In this document: positions 31,270 through 40,725 of the stretch, piece after piece
Numbering within the stretch: position 1 is the first letter of the stretch
Layout of the letters: each line of letters opens with the position of its first letter
Assembly: GCF_004769665.1 (NCBI RefSeq)
Contig: NZ_RQGG01000043.1
Location: 124,001 to 188,000 of the forward strand
Origin: Leptospira kemamanensis
GTDB taxonomy: Bacteria > Spirochaetota > Leptospiria > Leptospirales > Leptospiraceae
DNA length: 64,000 bases
Direction of reading: 5' to 3'
Program-made: the position numbers and the translations under genes
The notes under the pieces: generated by a model
Databases searched by the model: none
Told to the model about the DNA's origin: nothing
Seen by the model: only the letters and a program-made list of their open reading frames with translations

Positions 31270-32487
31270 TTAACTTTCGCGTAATTCTCGGTAACCTATA
31301 AAGGAATAGAGGGCAAAACCAAGAAACCCAAGTCCCAAACCAGTAAAGGTCCAAAAGCTTCCGAAGTGATCGTTTAGAATTGCTGCTAAAAATCCTGAGA
31401 CTGCTGGGGTGAATTGGAAACAAACCGTATACAAAGAAAGAATCCTTCCTCGAAGTCCATCCTCGGCTCGTTTTTGTAAAATGGCAGGCATAAGACTCGA
31501 AAGCACACCTCCCGAAATTCCAAAACAAAACAAAAAAATCGAAGTGGCCTTTGCTTCGTAAAAAGGCACAAAACCCAAAAAGAAAAAAGAAGACAAACTA
31601 AACACAAGGAGTAATACAAAACCTTTTCGTTCTAAATGGTGGAACAAAATCGTAAGGATTCCACCGAGAAAAAGTCCAGGCCCAAGGAATACTAATACCG
31701 TTCCCCTTGCTAATTCCCCAAGCCCCAATTCTTGTTTTACATAGAGTGGAAGCACCACTTGGATGGGGCCAAGAGCGAGCATACTTAAAACCGCCATATA
31801 CATCACTTGTCGCGATACGGGATCCGCTTGTAAAAACTGAATGACGACTCGTAAATTCTTTCGTAACGAAGGGATTTCTGTATTTGATTCACTTTGGTGA
31901 TTGAACTTTTCCTTCGGTAACACCGAAGTCTCAGTTGACTTGGTCGTTAACAAGGTAAAGGCGAGAATCGATACCAGATGGAATCCTGCCAAAATGAAAA
32001 ATAAATGGGAATAGGATTCAAATTCCCGGATCCAACCCACGGCCAAAGGACTCATTCCAAACGAAAAGATAAGAAGTAAATTCCCAGCAATTGTATGAAA
32101 GACAAGCCGGTGCGACTCCATCACTTCCCTGAGAAGTGCCATCCTTCCAGGCAAAACCGTTGTCATTCCAATTCCATTTAGGAAAGCTAACGGTAATAAT
32201 AAAAGTGGATAGGTTTCAAAAACGAATGTAAAGGCCGCCAAAAGAAATGTGGCAAAAAATAAAAAGAACTGAAATGCGACAACTACCCATTTTTTGGAGT
32301 AATGGTCGAGAAGATACCCTGTGTACAAAAAGAAAAAGGGAAAGGGTAAAAACAAAAAGAAAAATACAATGCCAGAATACCCTTTTACAACCGTTAGGGT
32401 TTGGGTAAAAATCACAATCGAATATAAAAAACAACTACTCGCAAAAGTTCCAAATGCGAAGGCCAGGTAAAAGATGATTTGGTTCAT
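31270..32487 (-). CDS. Major facilitator superfamily transporter
   Basis: A 405-residue MFS carrier with about 12 membrane helices. The loop between helices 2 and 3 carries [10 protein letters not shown], a degenerate form of the MFS motif A GxLaDrxGrr. A short hydrophilic central loop (about residues 190-215, [14 protein letters not shown]) separates the two halves. The substrate is unknown; drug efflux is possible. The gene has its own promoter region downstream of the rpsI terminator, and ends 49 bases before alaS. Confidence 0.85.
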   Translation of the reverse strand: MNQIIFYLAFAFGTFASSCFLYSIVIFTQTLTVVKGYSGIVFFFLFLPFPFFFLYTGYLLDHYSKKWVVVAFQFFLFFATFLLAAFTFVFETYPLLLLPLAFLNGIGMTTVLPGRMALLREVMESHRLVFHTIAGNLLLIFSFGMSPLAVGWIREFESYSHLFFILAGFHLVSILAFTLLTTKSTETSVLPKEKFNHQSESNTEIPSLRKNLRVVIQFLQADPVSRQVMYMAVLSMLALGPIQVVLPLYVKQELGLGELARGTVLVFLGPGLFLGGILTILFHHLERKGFVLLLVFSLSSFFFLGFVPFYEAKATSIFLFCFGISGGVLSSLMPAILQKRAEDGLRGRILSLYTVCFQFTPAVSGFLAAILNDHFGSFWTFTGLGLGFLGFALYSFIGYRELRES

Positions 32488-32515
32488 AGGTTGTAACTCA
32501 GAAGGGTTCAGAGCG

Positions 32516-32540
32516 AAAAAAAAAGCCTCCCAAAGGAGGC
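32516..32540 (-). terminator. Rho-independent terminator of rplM-rpsI
   Basis: On the minus strand an inverted repeat with arms GGAGGC (32540-32535, with cc and tt at its edge) and GCCTCC (32530-32525) and a 4-base loop is followed by nine T residues (32524-32516). It lies 35 bases downstream of the rpsI stop, in front of the MFS gene, as expected for a strong intrinsic terminator closing the ribosomal operon. Confidence 0.9.
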
Positions 32541-32574
32541 CTTCTCTATCGGAAAAAAAAGAGGAATTTTCCGA

Positions 32575-32970
32575 TTAACGTTTTGAGAACTGAGTTCCTC
32601 GACGTGCTTTGTGGAGACCGTATTTTTTACGTTCTACCATACGGCTATCTCGAGTGAGGAAACCTTCTTTTTTCAAAGTAGGTTTGAGTGATTCATTGAA
32701 AGCCACTAGAGCACGAGCCACAGCGTGACGAATTGCTCCTACTTGTCCAATCACTCCACCACCAGATACATTGAGTGCGATATCGTATTTATCACGAGCA
32801 TCTAAAACAGTGAGAGGCTCAAGAGCACGGCGAACCAAATGATCTCCGTTTTTGATGTATTCTTTTACATCTTTATGGTTTACTGTGATTTTTCCTGTGC
32901 CAGATGCGATTTTTGCTCGTGCAACAGATGTTTTGCGTCGGCCAACTGCCCAAACTGCTTTTTGCGCCAT
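32575..32970 (-). CDS. rpsI: 30S ribosomal protein S9
   Basis: Ribosomal protein S9, 131 residues. It has the family start [24 protein letters not shown] and the C-terminal [24 protein letters not shown] (in parts), whose final Lys-Arg reaches the P-site tRNA. It follows rplM after one base, the standard L13-S9 pair, and a terminator follows it. Confidence 0.98.
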   Translation of the reverse strand: MAQKAVWAVGRRKTSVARAKIASGTGKITVNHKDVKEYIKNGDHLVRRALEPLTVLDARDKYDIALNVSGGGVIGQVGAIRHAVARALVAFNESLKPTLKKEGFLTRDSRMVERKKYGLHKARRGTQFSKR

Positions 32971-32971
32971 A

Positions 32972-33424
32972 TTATTTCAACTCCAGTTTTAGGGGCTTTT
33001 GTGCACCTAGGTTGTGGTCATTGCCTGCGAATACTCGGCAATTTTTTAACATTTGGTCACCTAATTTAGATTTAGGTAACATTCCTTTCACTGCTTCCAT
33101 GATCACTCTTTCTGGGTTCTCTTGGATGAGTTTGTGGAAAGCGATCGCAGTCATACCACCTGGGTAACGGGAGTGGTGGTAGTAAATTTTTTGTTCTCTT
33201 TTGCGACCTGTGACAGCCACTTTAGAAGCATTAACGATGATGATGTTATCTCCACAATCTTGGTTCGGTGTGAAGGTAGATTTGTGTTTTCCGCGAAGTC
33301 GGGAAGCGACTTGACTTGCCAATCTTCCGAGAGTCTTATCAGTTGCGTCCACAACAAACCACTGTTTTTGTACGGCTTCTTTTGCAATAGAAGGGGTCTT
33401 GTGGGCTTTAGACAATAGTTCCAT
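32972..33424 (-). CDS. rplM: 50S ribosomal protein L13
   Basis: Ribosomal protein L13. Family segments are [27 protein letters not shown] (in parts), [16 protein letters not shown], and [13 protein letters not shown] followed by the [14 protein letters not shown] block. The open frame extends to 33469, but the canonical N-terminus begins at ATG 33424 with GAGG upstream, giving 150 residues. It is the first gene of the L13-S9 pair and divergent from thiL. Confidence 0.97.
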   Translation of the reverse strand: MELLSKAHKTPSIAKEAVQKQWFVVDATDKTLGRLASQVASRLRGKHKSTFTPNQDCGDNIIIVNASKVAVTGRKREQKIYYHHSRYPGGMTAIAFHKLIQENPERVIMEAVKGMLPKSKLGDQMLKNCRVFAGNDHNLGAQKPLKLELK

Positions 33425-33502
33425 AAGTACGAGATTTTCCTCTTTTATGTCAGGATTTTCGGTTTTCACAGTGGGTCAAACAAATTTATTGGAAACGAAG
33501 CT

Positions 33503-34411
33503 TTGAAAGAATCAGAAATCATCCGCACCCTATTTGGAAAAACTCCTCCTCCAGAGGACGATTGTTATTTTTTGGCGCCAAACCGCCTTGTCACAACCGA
33601 TTCCCTTTCAGAAGGAACTCACTTTCTGCATGAATGGTCTAGTCCCGAAGTCCTTGCAGGAAAACTAGTAGAAGTGAATGTTTCTGACATCACAGCTTCT
33701 GGTGGTGTTCCGAGAGAATGTTTTTTAAATCTGGGCCTATCCCCCACCTCGCAGAAACAAGATTGGGTCAAACGATTTGCCAAATCACTGAGACACTCTC
33801 TCCACCAGTATGGAATGAAACTCGCAGGTGGCGATACCTTTTCCTCACCCACAACTCAATTGGCACTCACAGTCGTTGGAACAGTCAAAACACCATGGCT
33901 TCGTTCCGGTGGAAAACCAGGGGATTATCTCTATGTCACAGGGGATTTAGGACAAAGCCTTCTCGGATACCAATCCTTAAAGAAAAACTGGAAGGAGAAA
34001 GGTTGTAAACAAGCCATAGAAAAACACCTATTGCCAAAATCGAAACAAATCCTGCAATCACCACTGTCCCAGTTTAAAATTCATGCCTGTATGGACATCA
34101 CAGACGGGCTCATCCAAGACGCCGAGAGATTAGCCTTAAGCTCAAAAGGGAAACTCAATATCCAAGTGGAATCTGTCCCCTTACACCCGTTAGCGGTAGA
34201 AAAACTGGGAGTGGACTTCTGCCTTGGTTCCGGGGAAGAATTGGAACTTTTGTTTTTATCACCAGACATCCTTCCAAACCAAATCACCAACATACCTGTG
34301 ACGATGATTGGTCGACTGGAAAAAGGAAAACCAGGAGTTCAGTTTTGGAAAGATGGGAAAACCTACCTTCCCAAAACCAAGGGTTTCCTTCACTTCGAAG
34401 AAGGAGAATGA
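33503..34411 (+). CDS. thiL: Thiamine-monophosphate kinase ThiL
   Basis: ThiL phosphorylates thiamine monophosphate to the active coenzyme. It begins at TTG 33503. Family features are PEDDCYFLAPNRLVTTDSLSEGTHF (with the metal-binding D and TTD), GKLVEVNVSDITASGGVPRECFLNLGL (in parts), KLAGGDTFSSP, and MDITDGLIQDAERLALSS for magnesium/ATP binding. Length is 302. I see no TPP riboswitch in the 33 bases upstream. Confidence 0.93.
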   Translation: MKESEIIRTLFGKTPPPEDDCYFLAPNRLVTTDSLSEGTHFLHEWSSPEVLAGKLVEVNVSDITASGGVPRECFLNLGLSPTSQKQDWVKRFAKSLRHSLHQYGMKLAGGDTFSSPTTQLALTVVGTVKTPWLRSGGKPGDYLYVTGDLGQSLLGYQSLKKNWKEKGCKQAIEKHLLPKSKQILQSPLSQFKIHACMDITDGLIQDAERLALSSKGKLNIQVESVPLHPLAVEKLGVDFCLGSGEELELLFLSPDILPNQITNIPVTMIGRLEKGKPGVQFWKDGKTYLPKTKGFLHFEEGE

Positions 34412-34447
34412 GGAAGAGTGATTTTTTAAGATTTTACTTGGAGTGAA

Positions 34448-34491
34448 TCATTCCATAACTCCCAAGTCATTGGACGAGAGTTATGGAATGA
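34448..34491. terminator. Perfect 14-bp inverted repeat between convergent thiL and pcnB
   Basis: Arms TCATTCCATAACTC (34448-34461) and GAGTTATGGAATGA (34478-34491) are perfect complements around a 16-base loop. It lies 36 bases after the thiL stop and 26 bases past the pcnB stop, so it can act for both. No clear T tract follows either arm, so a bidirectional terminator or transcript-end structure is inferred from position. See findings for alternatives. Confidence 0.5.
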
Positions 34492-34516
34492 ATCTACTTG
34501 CTATACGGAGAGGAAT

Positions 34517-36004
34517 TTATGATTCCTCAGTATCTTGGTGTTCGTAAGACGGATTTCGGTTTTCGCCTGAGTCCCCTTTTTTGGATTCATTGGAAGGATT
34601 GGAGCCATTCTCTTGTTGGTTTCCATTCCCTCTACGATCTCTATGTTTCTTACGAGGTGGGCGTTTTTTATTGCCTTCTTTTTTACGGTTCTGTTGGCCA
34701 AACTGGTGGCTATCTGGTTTCGGTCTTTGGCGGAGCGAAATTTCCCAGAAAAATGCAGTTTGAACAGCAGCTTCGTTGTTTTCGGAGATGGCAACAATTT
34801 TGTACACCATAAACGCATCGTAAAAATAATCCTTCTTTTTGAAGAAAGAATTTTGCCTTTCTTTTTCATCATCAGTGACGTGAAAACGAGGTTGGCTAAT
34901 GAATATTTTTACCAAGTTGTCTTGTTCCCGTTTCGGGATTCCCATTCTTTCAAAAACAGGTTGTAAACTTTCTTTGATGTTATGTGCTAGGTGACCACGA
35001 TCGTTTTCATAAAGATCTTTTACGATATCGTAAAAAATTAAAGAATAAAAGATTGCTGGAGTCATCTCCTCTCGCGCAGAGAGAAGTTTGTCAGTCACAG
35101 CCAGACGTTTCCCAAGTGGTGTGTCCATAAAATGTTCACGCCATTCTGGATCGATTTTCTTTAATTTATCCGCTGGTTCTTTAAACAAAACATCGAGTAG
35201 GTGATTTTCTGCAAGTCCTTCAAAGATAATGGATGTTTTCCAAGTACGGAACATTTTGTTGTACTCTTCGAGAAGTCTTGCTGTGGATGATTTTTCGAGT
35301 TCCAAACGGTTCTTTTTGATTGCCAGTTTGGTTTTTTTCTCGATATCAAGACCAAGTAAAACGGAAAACTTCACTGCCCGTAACATACGAACAGGATCTT
35401 CTTTGAAAGAAATATCAGGATCACCGATGACCCGAACAATTTTCTTTTGGATGTCTTCAAATCCACCAACGTAATCCAAAATGGAATCGTTTTTAGGATC
35501 GTAAAACAAGGAGTTAATGGTAAAGTCGCGTCTTGCCGCGTCTTCCTTTGCTGTACCGAAGGAATTGTCCCGCTTGATGAGATAATCGTTTTCTGCTTTG
35601 TGTTTTTCCAAACGATGTTCCGGTAGTGATCGGAACGTAGAGACTTCAATGATTTTGCCTTTAAAAATGATGTGAACAATTTTAAATCGTTTACCGATGA
35701 TCCGGCAGTTATTGAAGATCCTTTTGATTTGGTTTGGCGTCGCACTTGTGACGATATCAAAATCTTTTGGGCGTTTGCCCATCAGCAGATCTCTGACTCC
35801 TCCACCGACTAAGTAGGCCTTGTAACGAAACTTGTTCAATCGATTGATGATTTTGATGGCATCTTCATCGATATTGGCCCTGCGTATGGAGTGAGTTTCT
35901 CGATAGTATCTCTTTCCCTCGGGGTACATCAAAAAGGAATCGACAGAGTCGGCTTTCTTTCTGAAAAGAGAAGTGAGAAATTTAAACATATTGGATTCAT
36001 CCAC
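34517..36004 (-). CDS. pcnB: Poly(A) polymerase PcnB
   Basis: A class II nucleotidyltransferase that adds 3' poly(A) tails, helping RNA decay. The catalytic centre is [25 protein letters not shown] (in parts) with GGGxRD and DFD near residues 67-82. The segment [13 protein letters not shown] matches the known signature separating bacterial poly(A) polymerase from CCA-adding enzyme. [12 protein letters not shown] and [12 protein letters not shown] follow. After about residue 410 there is a basic, disordered tail of some 80 residues rich in N, K, R, G, with [14 protein letters not shown]. The frame begins with GTG at 36004; ATG at 35989 ([12 protein letters not shown]) is an alternative. Confidence 0.92.
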   Translation of the reverse strand: MDESNMFKFLTSLFRKKADSVDSFLMYPEGKRYYRETHSIRRANIDEDAIKIINRLNKFRYKAYLVGGGVRDLLMGKRPKDFDIVTSATPNQIKRIFNNCRIIGKRFKIVHIIFKGKIIEVSTFRSLPEHRLEKHKAENDYLIKRDNSFGTAKEDAARRDFTINSLFYDPKNDSILDYVGGFEDIQKKIVRVIGDPDISFKEDPVRMLRAVKFSVLLGLDIEKKTKLAIKKNRLELEKSSTARLLEEYNKMFRTWKTSIIFEGLAENHLLDVLFKEPADKLKKIDPEWREHFMDTPLGKRLAVTDKLLSAREEMTPAIFYSLIFYDIVKDLYENDRGHLAHNIKESLQPVFERMGIPKREQDNLVKIFISQPRFHVTDDEKERQNSFFKKKDYFYDAFMVYKIVAISENNEAAVQTAFFWEISLRQRPKPDSHQFGQQNRKKEGNKKRPPRKKHRDRRGNGNQQENGSNPSNESKKGDSGENRNPSYEHQDTEES

Positions 36005-36056
36005 TTTCCCCTGAAAAATGGCATGGGCAAGGAAAAAATTGGCTGGATAACGAACA

Positions 36057-37058
36057 TTGGCAGAAACTTACGTCACAACCGCCTACGAAAGGCTCCAAAT
36101 TGCACATTTACGGTGGCGAAAACGCTTACAAAAGTGGATTTCCCGAAGCCGTGAGAAGGTGAGTTTTGTCCTCATCCCCAATGATGAAAAACCCCTCGCC
36201 CAGATTGAAATATCAGTCGGAATGCTTGGGTTCCTTTTTGGACTTTCAGTTTCCCTTGTCCTTTTATCCTTTGGTCTCCTCGTTTATTTTTCCTTTTTCT
36301 TTGAACGAAACCTCTCTTTAGAGAAAAAAACAGAAACTCAACTCGTATCCTTTTTATTTTACGACCTACTCTCCAAAGACTTACGGGAATCTGTGGAAGA
36401 ACTGGAATCCATGACCGAGTCTCTCAACTTACTTGCCTGGGAAGAAATCCCAGAAAAAGAGATGATCACCCAAGACTATCTCTTAAAAGAAGAGTTTCGT
36501 AAAGATGCAAGCGAACTCGATTCCAACTTACTTCTTTTCCAACAAGTAGTGACCACCTACACTCAGTTTGGTGTAAGACTTGGAAACCTTGTCCCCAATT
36601 TTCAAAATGCGATCGATTATCTTTCCATGAGAGAAAGTATCTTTTATTCCATGCCAAGAGGTCGGCCTCTGAAACCAGGTGTGGGTGTGGTGACATCTAC
36701 CTTTGGCTATCGCAGCGATCCCTTCGGCATTTTACCTGTGGGAGAATACCATTCGGGGATTGACTTTGCAGCAGGAGAAGGAACACCGATTTATGCAACA
36801 GGGCCTGGGATCATTGCCGTCGACACAGCAGTTGGTGGCCTTGGGAAATCAGTTCGCATCAACCATGAAAATGGATTTTTCACTTTGTATGGCCACTGCT
36901 CTCTCATTCTCGTGAATCCAGGGGATCGCGTGAAACGGGGTGATAAAATTGCCTTAGTCGGACAAACGGGAAAAGCAACGGGAGCTCACGTCCATTACGA
37001 AGTGCGCATTGGTCTCGATGCTCCCCTCGACCCAGAAGAATACATCAACTTAGATTGA
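36057..37058 (+). CDS. Membrane-anchored M23 family peptidase
   Basis: A LytM-type metallopeptidase, likely cutting or activating cutting of peptidoglycan cross-links. The first 55 residues are cytoplasmic and basic; one membrane helix follows (about residues 57-82, [23 protein letters not shown] in parts), then a coiled coil, then the C-terminal M23 domain from about residue 205. Zinc and catalytic residues fit [13 protein letters not shown] (HxxxD), LYGHCS and GAHVHYEVR (HxH), all present, so it should be active. It begins at TTG 36057, divergent from pcnB. Spirochaete cell division or helical wall shape roles are inference. Confidence 0.9.
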   Translation: MAETYVTTAYERLQIAHLRWRKRLQKWISRSREKVSFVLIPNDEKPLAQIEISVGMLGFLFGLSVSLVLLSFGLLVYFSFFFERNLSLEKKTETQLVSFLFYDLLSKDLRESVEELESMTESLNLLAWEEIPEKEMITQDYLLKEEFRKDASELDSNLLLFQQVVTTYTQFGVRLGNLVPNFQNAIDYLSMRESIFYSMPRGRPLKPGVGVVTSTFGYRSDPFGILPVGEYHSGIDFAAGEGTPIYATGPGIIAVDTAVGGLGKSVRINHENGFFTLYGHCSLILVNPGDRVKRGDKIALVGQTGKATGAHVHYEVRIGLDAPLDPEEYINLD

Positions 37059-37284
37059 TTCCCGAAAACGAATTCCAGTGAAAGATTTGGAGGATTGATT
37101 CTCAAAGGTTAATTTTCCTATGGAAAGGAATGGGAAATTTATCTGAGGGAAAAGAATGGGAAAAAGAATTCGAACGTTTTTGAAACACCCCGTGAAGAAG
37201 TTTAGTGATTAAAACCAACTAACCTCGTTTAGAATCAGTTTTCCAAACAAAGATTAGTTGTATGTTTTTCTAGACAAATTGGGA
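37059..37284. other. Intergenic stretch between M23 peptidase and DoxX genes, no gene supported
   Basis: This 226-base, A/T-rich interval separates convergent genes. I see only very short frames (17-18 codons near 37132 and 37156). A 7-base inverted repeat, CAACTAA (37216-37222) and TTAGTTG (37254-37260), with an inner GTTT-TCC-AAAC stem, followed by a T-rich run at 37264-37269, could end the peptidase transcript. Confidence 0.4.
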
Positions 37285-37731
37285 TTAGAACTTACCAATT
37301 AAATTAAAATCGATGGAATAAACACCAGCACCACCCACTACAAGAGCGATGAGAAGTCCCGCTGCCAAGATATGGAATTCATACCCTTCGCCTTTTTGAT
37401 TTCCATTCCAATTGATGAAAAATCCGTTCTGTCTGTGAGCAAGGATGGCAGCCCCTACCATGATGATGGTAATGGACAACGCTGCAAATTTTGTAAAAAA
37501 TCCCACAAGTAGAAGTACAGATCCAACAGACTCACCAAGAATAATGAGAACAGCAAGGATCCCTGGGAATTTCATGGTTCCTGTGAAAAATCCGTAAGTT
37601 CCTTTGAAACCGTATCCACCAAACCAACCGAGTAGTTTCTGTGCACCGTGAGGGAAAATCACAACAAAAGCTGTGATGCGTAAAATGAGTGGGATGATGT
37701 CCCCAGAAGTAGAAAATAGGAAGTCAAACAT
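37285..37731 (-). CDS. DoxX family membrane protein
   Basis: A 148-residue four-helix membrane protein of the DoxX family. It has the typical start LILRITAFVVIFPHGAQKLLGWFGGYGFKGTYGFF (in parts) and the central FLILGESVGSVLLLVGF-like ILGESVGSVLLLVGFFTKFAAL, and the end FHILAAGLLIALVVGGAG. DoxX proteins in other bacteria are linked to redox stress or quinone-related complexes. A near-perfect palindrome lies 28-47 bases upstream of its ATG. It is monocistronic by position. Confidence 0.88.
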   Translation of the reverse strand: MFDFLFSTSGDIIPLILRITAFVVIFPHGAQKLLGWFGGYGFKGTYGFFTGTMKFPGILAVLIILGESVGSVLLLVGFFTKFAALSITIIMVGAAILAHRQNGFFINWNGNQKGEGYEFHILAAGLLIALVVGGAGVYSIDFNLIGKF

Positions 37732-37758
37732 AGTGAAATCTCCTTAGATCGATATTTA

Positions 37759-37778
37759 ATAGTTTAATATTGAACTAT
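37759..37778. promoter_or_regulatory. Palindromic operator candidate upstream of doxX
   Basis: The 20-base sequence ATAGTTTAATATTGAACTAT is a palindrome with one mismatch pair, centred on AATATT. It is 28-47 bases upstream of the doxX ATG (37731), a usual place for a repressor site. The shape fits a MarR- or HxlR-like dimer, but the regulator is not in the window. Confidence 0.5.
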
Positions 37779-37869
37779 CTAGAGTCAAGGTAATTTTGCC
37801 TTCGTTTTCCCCTTTTTTCGAAATCAAATTCTCCTTTCCCCTGAAAGCCTTGAATTTACCCTTTCCCCT

Positions 37870-38796
37870 ATGTTAGATCGAATTCCGATTCCCAATCCCT
37901 TTGGCTGGGAGGGTCTGTCCACTTTCAGCCTTCTTATGATGTTAGCCTTTCTTGTTGGTTCCTATCTTCTCCCGAAGGAACTGGAACGAAAAAAATTAGA
38001 TCCAAACCACTCCGATTGGTTGATCTTTCTTGGGATTTTAGGCACCCTCATCGGTGCAAAAATTTTCTTTATCTTTGAAATCTGGGACCAAGTGTTCATC
38101 GATGTTCCTGGTTATGATGGCAAGTATTCTTATCCTCTCACCCACTGGAACGGATTCCCTGGTCACCCGGGATTATGGTCTTCTCTTTTTAGTGGTGGTG
38201 GTCTTGTCTTTTTTGGTGGTCTTCTTTTTGGCTGGCTCTTCATCACCTTATACTTCCGTTATTATAAACTGGATATCGGTGCATATTATGATGCAGTGAT
38301 TCCTGCGATTAGCATGGGTTATGCGATTGGTAGGCTCGGTTGTTTTGTAAGTGGTGATGGTTGTTACGGATTTGCCACTGATACGAGAATTCCATTTTTT
38401 GTTTTTGAATTCCATGGGGCTCACCCGTCCGGTGTTCCTGTTTGGAATACACCTGTGATGGAATCCATTATGGCCTTCGGTTACTTCGCTTATTTTCAAT
38501 TTTGGGCACGCTACCAAAATTTCCGTAAGTGGAGCATTGGTGCACAGTTTCTCATCATCCATGGGTTCGCAAGACTCATCATTGAATTTTTACGAGTGAA
38601 TAAAGCGGTGATTCCATTTGTGGATCCACCTACCCTTGTGAACATTCCTGATGCTAATGGAAATCCAACCTTTCTCACTGGTTACTATTGGCATGGATTT
38701 TCCCAGTCTCAATACATTGCCATTGGCCTCATTCTCTTTGGTGTGTATCTCATGGTTTCCAAAAAACTTTGGTTAAAGGAAGAAACTAAGGCATGA
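37870..38796 (+). CDS. Prolipoprotein diacylglyceryl transferase (Lgt) family protein
   Basis: A 308-residue protein of the Lgt family, the membrane enzyme that attaches diacylglycerol to the lipobox Cys. It has about seven membrane helices. Family landmarks are [15 protein letters not shown] near residue 100 and the signature region [19 protein letters not shown] near residue 150-170, then [10 protein letters not shown] and [19 protein letters not shown] [15 protein letters not shown]. The classical signature has GRxGNFxNxE; here it reads [14 protein letters not shown], so Asn and Glu are replaced. It may be the main Lgt or a divergent paralogue. Its stop overlaps the crotonase start by 4 bases. 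Confidence 0.8.
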   Translation: MLDRIPIPNPFGWEGLSTFSLLMMLAFLVGSYLLPKELERKKLDPNHSDWLIFLGILGTLIGAKIFFIFEIWDQVFIDVPGYDGKYSYPLTHWNGFPGHPGLWSSLFSGGGLVFFGGLLFGWLFITLYFRYYKLDIGAYYDAVIPAISMGYAIGRLGCFVSGDGCYGFATDTRIPFFVFEFHGAHPSGVPVWNTPVMESIMAFGYFAYFQFWARYQNFRKWSIGAQFLIIHGFARLIIEFLRVNKAVIPFVDPPTLVNIPDANGNPTFLTGYYWHGFSQSQYIAIGLILFGVYLMVSKKLWLKEETKA

Positions 38797-39629
38797 ATCC
38801 TTCTCCTTTTTTTACAATCGAACGAAAGAAAAACATCGCTATCCTTTGGTTGAATCGTCCTGAAAAACGAAATGCGATGAACTGGCCTTTTTGGCGTGAC
38901 CTACCCGACATGATCGCAGAGATCGATGCGGACCCGAAAATTCATAGTTTTGTGATCGCTGGCAAAGGAAAATCTTTCTCTACAGGTCTTGATTTGGAAG
39001 AGTTTTTCCAAGAATTCAAACCAGTGGTCCAAGGGGAACTCGCCGACGGTAGGGAAAAACTCTACCAACTCATCCTCACGATGCAAAAAGGGATCAATGC
39101 AGTTTACAATTCAAAAAAACCATCGATTGCCCTAGTCCAAAAACATTGTATCGGTGGTGGTCTCGATTTAGTATCTGCATGTGACATTCGTTATGCGTCT
39201 GAAGATGCCGTATTTTCCTTACGAGAATCAAAAGTAGCCATCGTTGCTGATATGGGTTCCTTACAAAGGCTTCCCCATCTCATTGGCAATGCTCATACGA
39301 GAGAACTTGCCCTAACGGGAAAAGACATCACAGCGACAGAAGCTTTTCAAATGGGACTTGTGACCAAGGTGACTAAGGATTTTGACAGTTTGCTCGTGGA
39401 AGGATTAAAAACAGCCGATGAAATTGCGGAAAATCCAACAATCGTCATTCGCGGCGTCAAACAAGTGCTAAACCATGGAATAGGTAAAACCATCGAAGAA
39501 GGTTTGGATTATGTGGCTGTTTGGAATGCAAGTATGCTTGATTCCAAGGATTTCCGAAGTGCCATTGGTGGGTTTATGGAAAGAAAACGTCCAATTTTCA
39601 ATCCAGAAACCCGTGTGGATTCACCTTAG
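38793..39629 (+). CDS. Crotonase family, delta3,5-delta2,4-dienoyl-CoA isomerase-like
   Basis: A 278-residue enoyl-CoA hydratase/isomerase fold protein. The CoA and oxyanion segments are [11 protein letters not shown] near residue 61 and [20 protein letters not shown] near 117. The later block [25 protein letters not shown] matches the dienoyl-CoA isomerase (ECH1) pattern, with acidic residues at E145 and D153 in the places of its catalytic Glu and Asp. That makes isomerisation of odd-position double bonds in unsaturated fatty acids likely, consistent with leptospires living on long-chain fatty acids by beta-oxidation. Coupled (4-base overlap) with the Lgt-like gene. Confidence 0.85.
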   Translation: MNPSPFFTIERKKNIAILWLNRPEKRNAMNWPFWRDLPDMIAEIDADPKIHSFVIAGKGKSFSTGLDLEEFFQEFKPVVQGELADGREKLYQLILTMQKGINAVYNSKKPSIALVQKHCIGGGLDLVSACDIRYASEDAVFSLRESKVAIVADMGSLQRLPHLIGNAHTRELALTGKDITATEAFQMGLVTKVTKDFDSLLVEGLKTADEIAENPTIVIRGVKQVLNHGIGKTIEEGLDYVAVWNASMLDSKDFRSAIGGFMERKRPIFNPETRVDSP

Positions 39630-39638
39630 AAAATTGAT

Positions 39639-39794
39639 TTAGCAATAGATGTCGAGTAACCGTTCGCTTTTTGCCACTGGACCTACTTTTTCTTCTACGG
39701 CCAACTTCATGAGTTTCTCAGTCAGTTGGTTTTGTGCTTGGAAAATTTCCTTTGGCAAATTGACTATTGGGTTAATCGGTGTAGATGGAACCAT
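39639..39794 (-). CDS. Small protein, 51 aa, with perfect Shine-Dalgarno
   Basis: A short gene on the minus strand from ATG 39794 to TAA 39639. Just upstream on that strand is AAAAGGAGGT, six bases before the ATG, one of the best ribosome sites in the window. The product begins MVPSTPINPIVNLPKEIF and has an amphipathic helix QAQNQLTEKLMKLAVEEKV, then a short tail ending in LLDIYC. No signal peptide or membrane segment. The IxxLPxxxxxAQxQLxEKLMK pattern vaguely recalls small YjfB-like motility-associated proteins, but I cannot confirm that. It is convergent with the crotonase gene and divergent from the TPR gene. Confidence 0.7.
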   Translation of the reverse strand: MVPSTPINPIVNLPKEIFQAQNQLTEKLMKLAVEEKVGPVAKSERLLDIYC

Positions 39795-39873
39795 AATTGG
39801 ACCTCCTTTTACAATCTTTACTCCCTATTCTACCCATCGGCGAATCCGTGTTTTCCTGAAGTAAAAAAAAACG

Positions 39874-40725
39874 ATGAATCCTTTTTTTTCTCTGATTCGG
39901 GAAGCAAAACATTTGGAAGAGGAAAAGGATTTCACACGTGCATTTAATTTATATGCAGAAAGTGAAACCTATACAAAGGACGAATCTGCACTCATCAAAA
40001 TCAAAGCGAAAAAAGCATGGTGTTTGTATTCTGTAGGAAACCCAAAAGAAACAGAAACCGTTTTCCAAGACATCATACAAAACTACCCCTCTCACCCATT
40101 AAGTATTACCGTATACTCTCGTTATCTCATTAAATTAAAGAAATTTAAATCCGCAAAGGTATTACTTCAAAAAAGTATCCTTCAGTTTCCATCCTATTTA
40201 GAAAACTATCTCTTACTCGCTTCCTTGTTAAAAGATATGGAACGTTCCGAAGAAGCGATTGAAGTTTTAAAACAAGCTTTGTCCCAAGAACATTTGAGTA
40301 ATGGCCGTGGAATTGATCGTAAAGACATTTGGGCAGAACTTGGCTCTTTGTATTTTTCAAGAGGTGATTTTAACTCTGCTCTCGCCTCTTTAAAAAAATC
40401 CCTAAAAATGGTGGAACCAGAAGAGTTTCTTTATTACGACTTACTGGCATTATGTTACTTGGATGCAGAAGATCCAGAAAATGCTCTCTCTTCCATACGC
40501 ACCCATATCGAATATTGCAAAGAAATAGACCCTGAAACACTCATCATTTTAGCGCGAGCCCATTGCCGACTTGGAAAATTGGAAGAAGCTGCCAATAATC
40601 TCATCCAGGCGTATTCTATTGAAGATTCTTTATACTTAAAAGCAGCAGATTTTATCGATTTTGCACCACTCCTTCGGAATGGTTTTTTTACTACCTTGGA
40701 GAACATTGAATGGGAAGAGCCATAA
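39874..40725 (+). CDS. TPR repeat protein
   Basis: A 283-residue soluble protein built of tetratricopeptide repeats throughout (for example KDFTRAFNLYAESE, RSEEAIEVLKQALSQE, DIWAELGSLYFSRGDFNSALASLKKSL and KLEEAANNLIQAYSIEDS, each in its own helical pair). About six or seven repeats are visible. No signal peptide. TPRs provide protein-protein interaction; partner unknown. The next gene, a UPF1-like helicase, starts inside its last codons (16-base overlap), suggesting a functional pair, which is inference. Confidence 0.85.
   Translation: MNPFFSLIREAKHLEEEKDFTRAFNLYAESETYTKDESALIKIKAKKAWCLYSVGNPKETETVFQDIIQNYPSHPLSITVYSRYLIKLKKFKSAKVLLQKSILQFPSYLENYLLLASLLKDMERSEEAIEVLKQALSQEHLSNGRGIDRKDIWAELGSLYFSRGDFNSALASLKKSLKMVEPEEFLYYDLLALCYLDAEDPENALSSIRTHIEYCKEIDPETLIILARAHCRLGKLEEAANNLIQAYSIEDSLYLKAADFIDFAPLLRNGFFTTLENIEWEEP

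Noticed and set aside
37132..37212. Two 17-18 codon frames with possible ribosome sites
   Set aside because: Too short and A-rich to support; likely chance.
39649..39864. 71-codon plus-strand frame opposite the 51-aa gene
   Set aside because: No ribosome site and low-complexity Ser/Phe composition; the opposite strand has a perfect site and better codon use.
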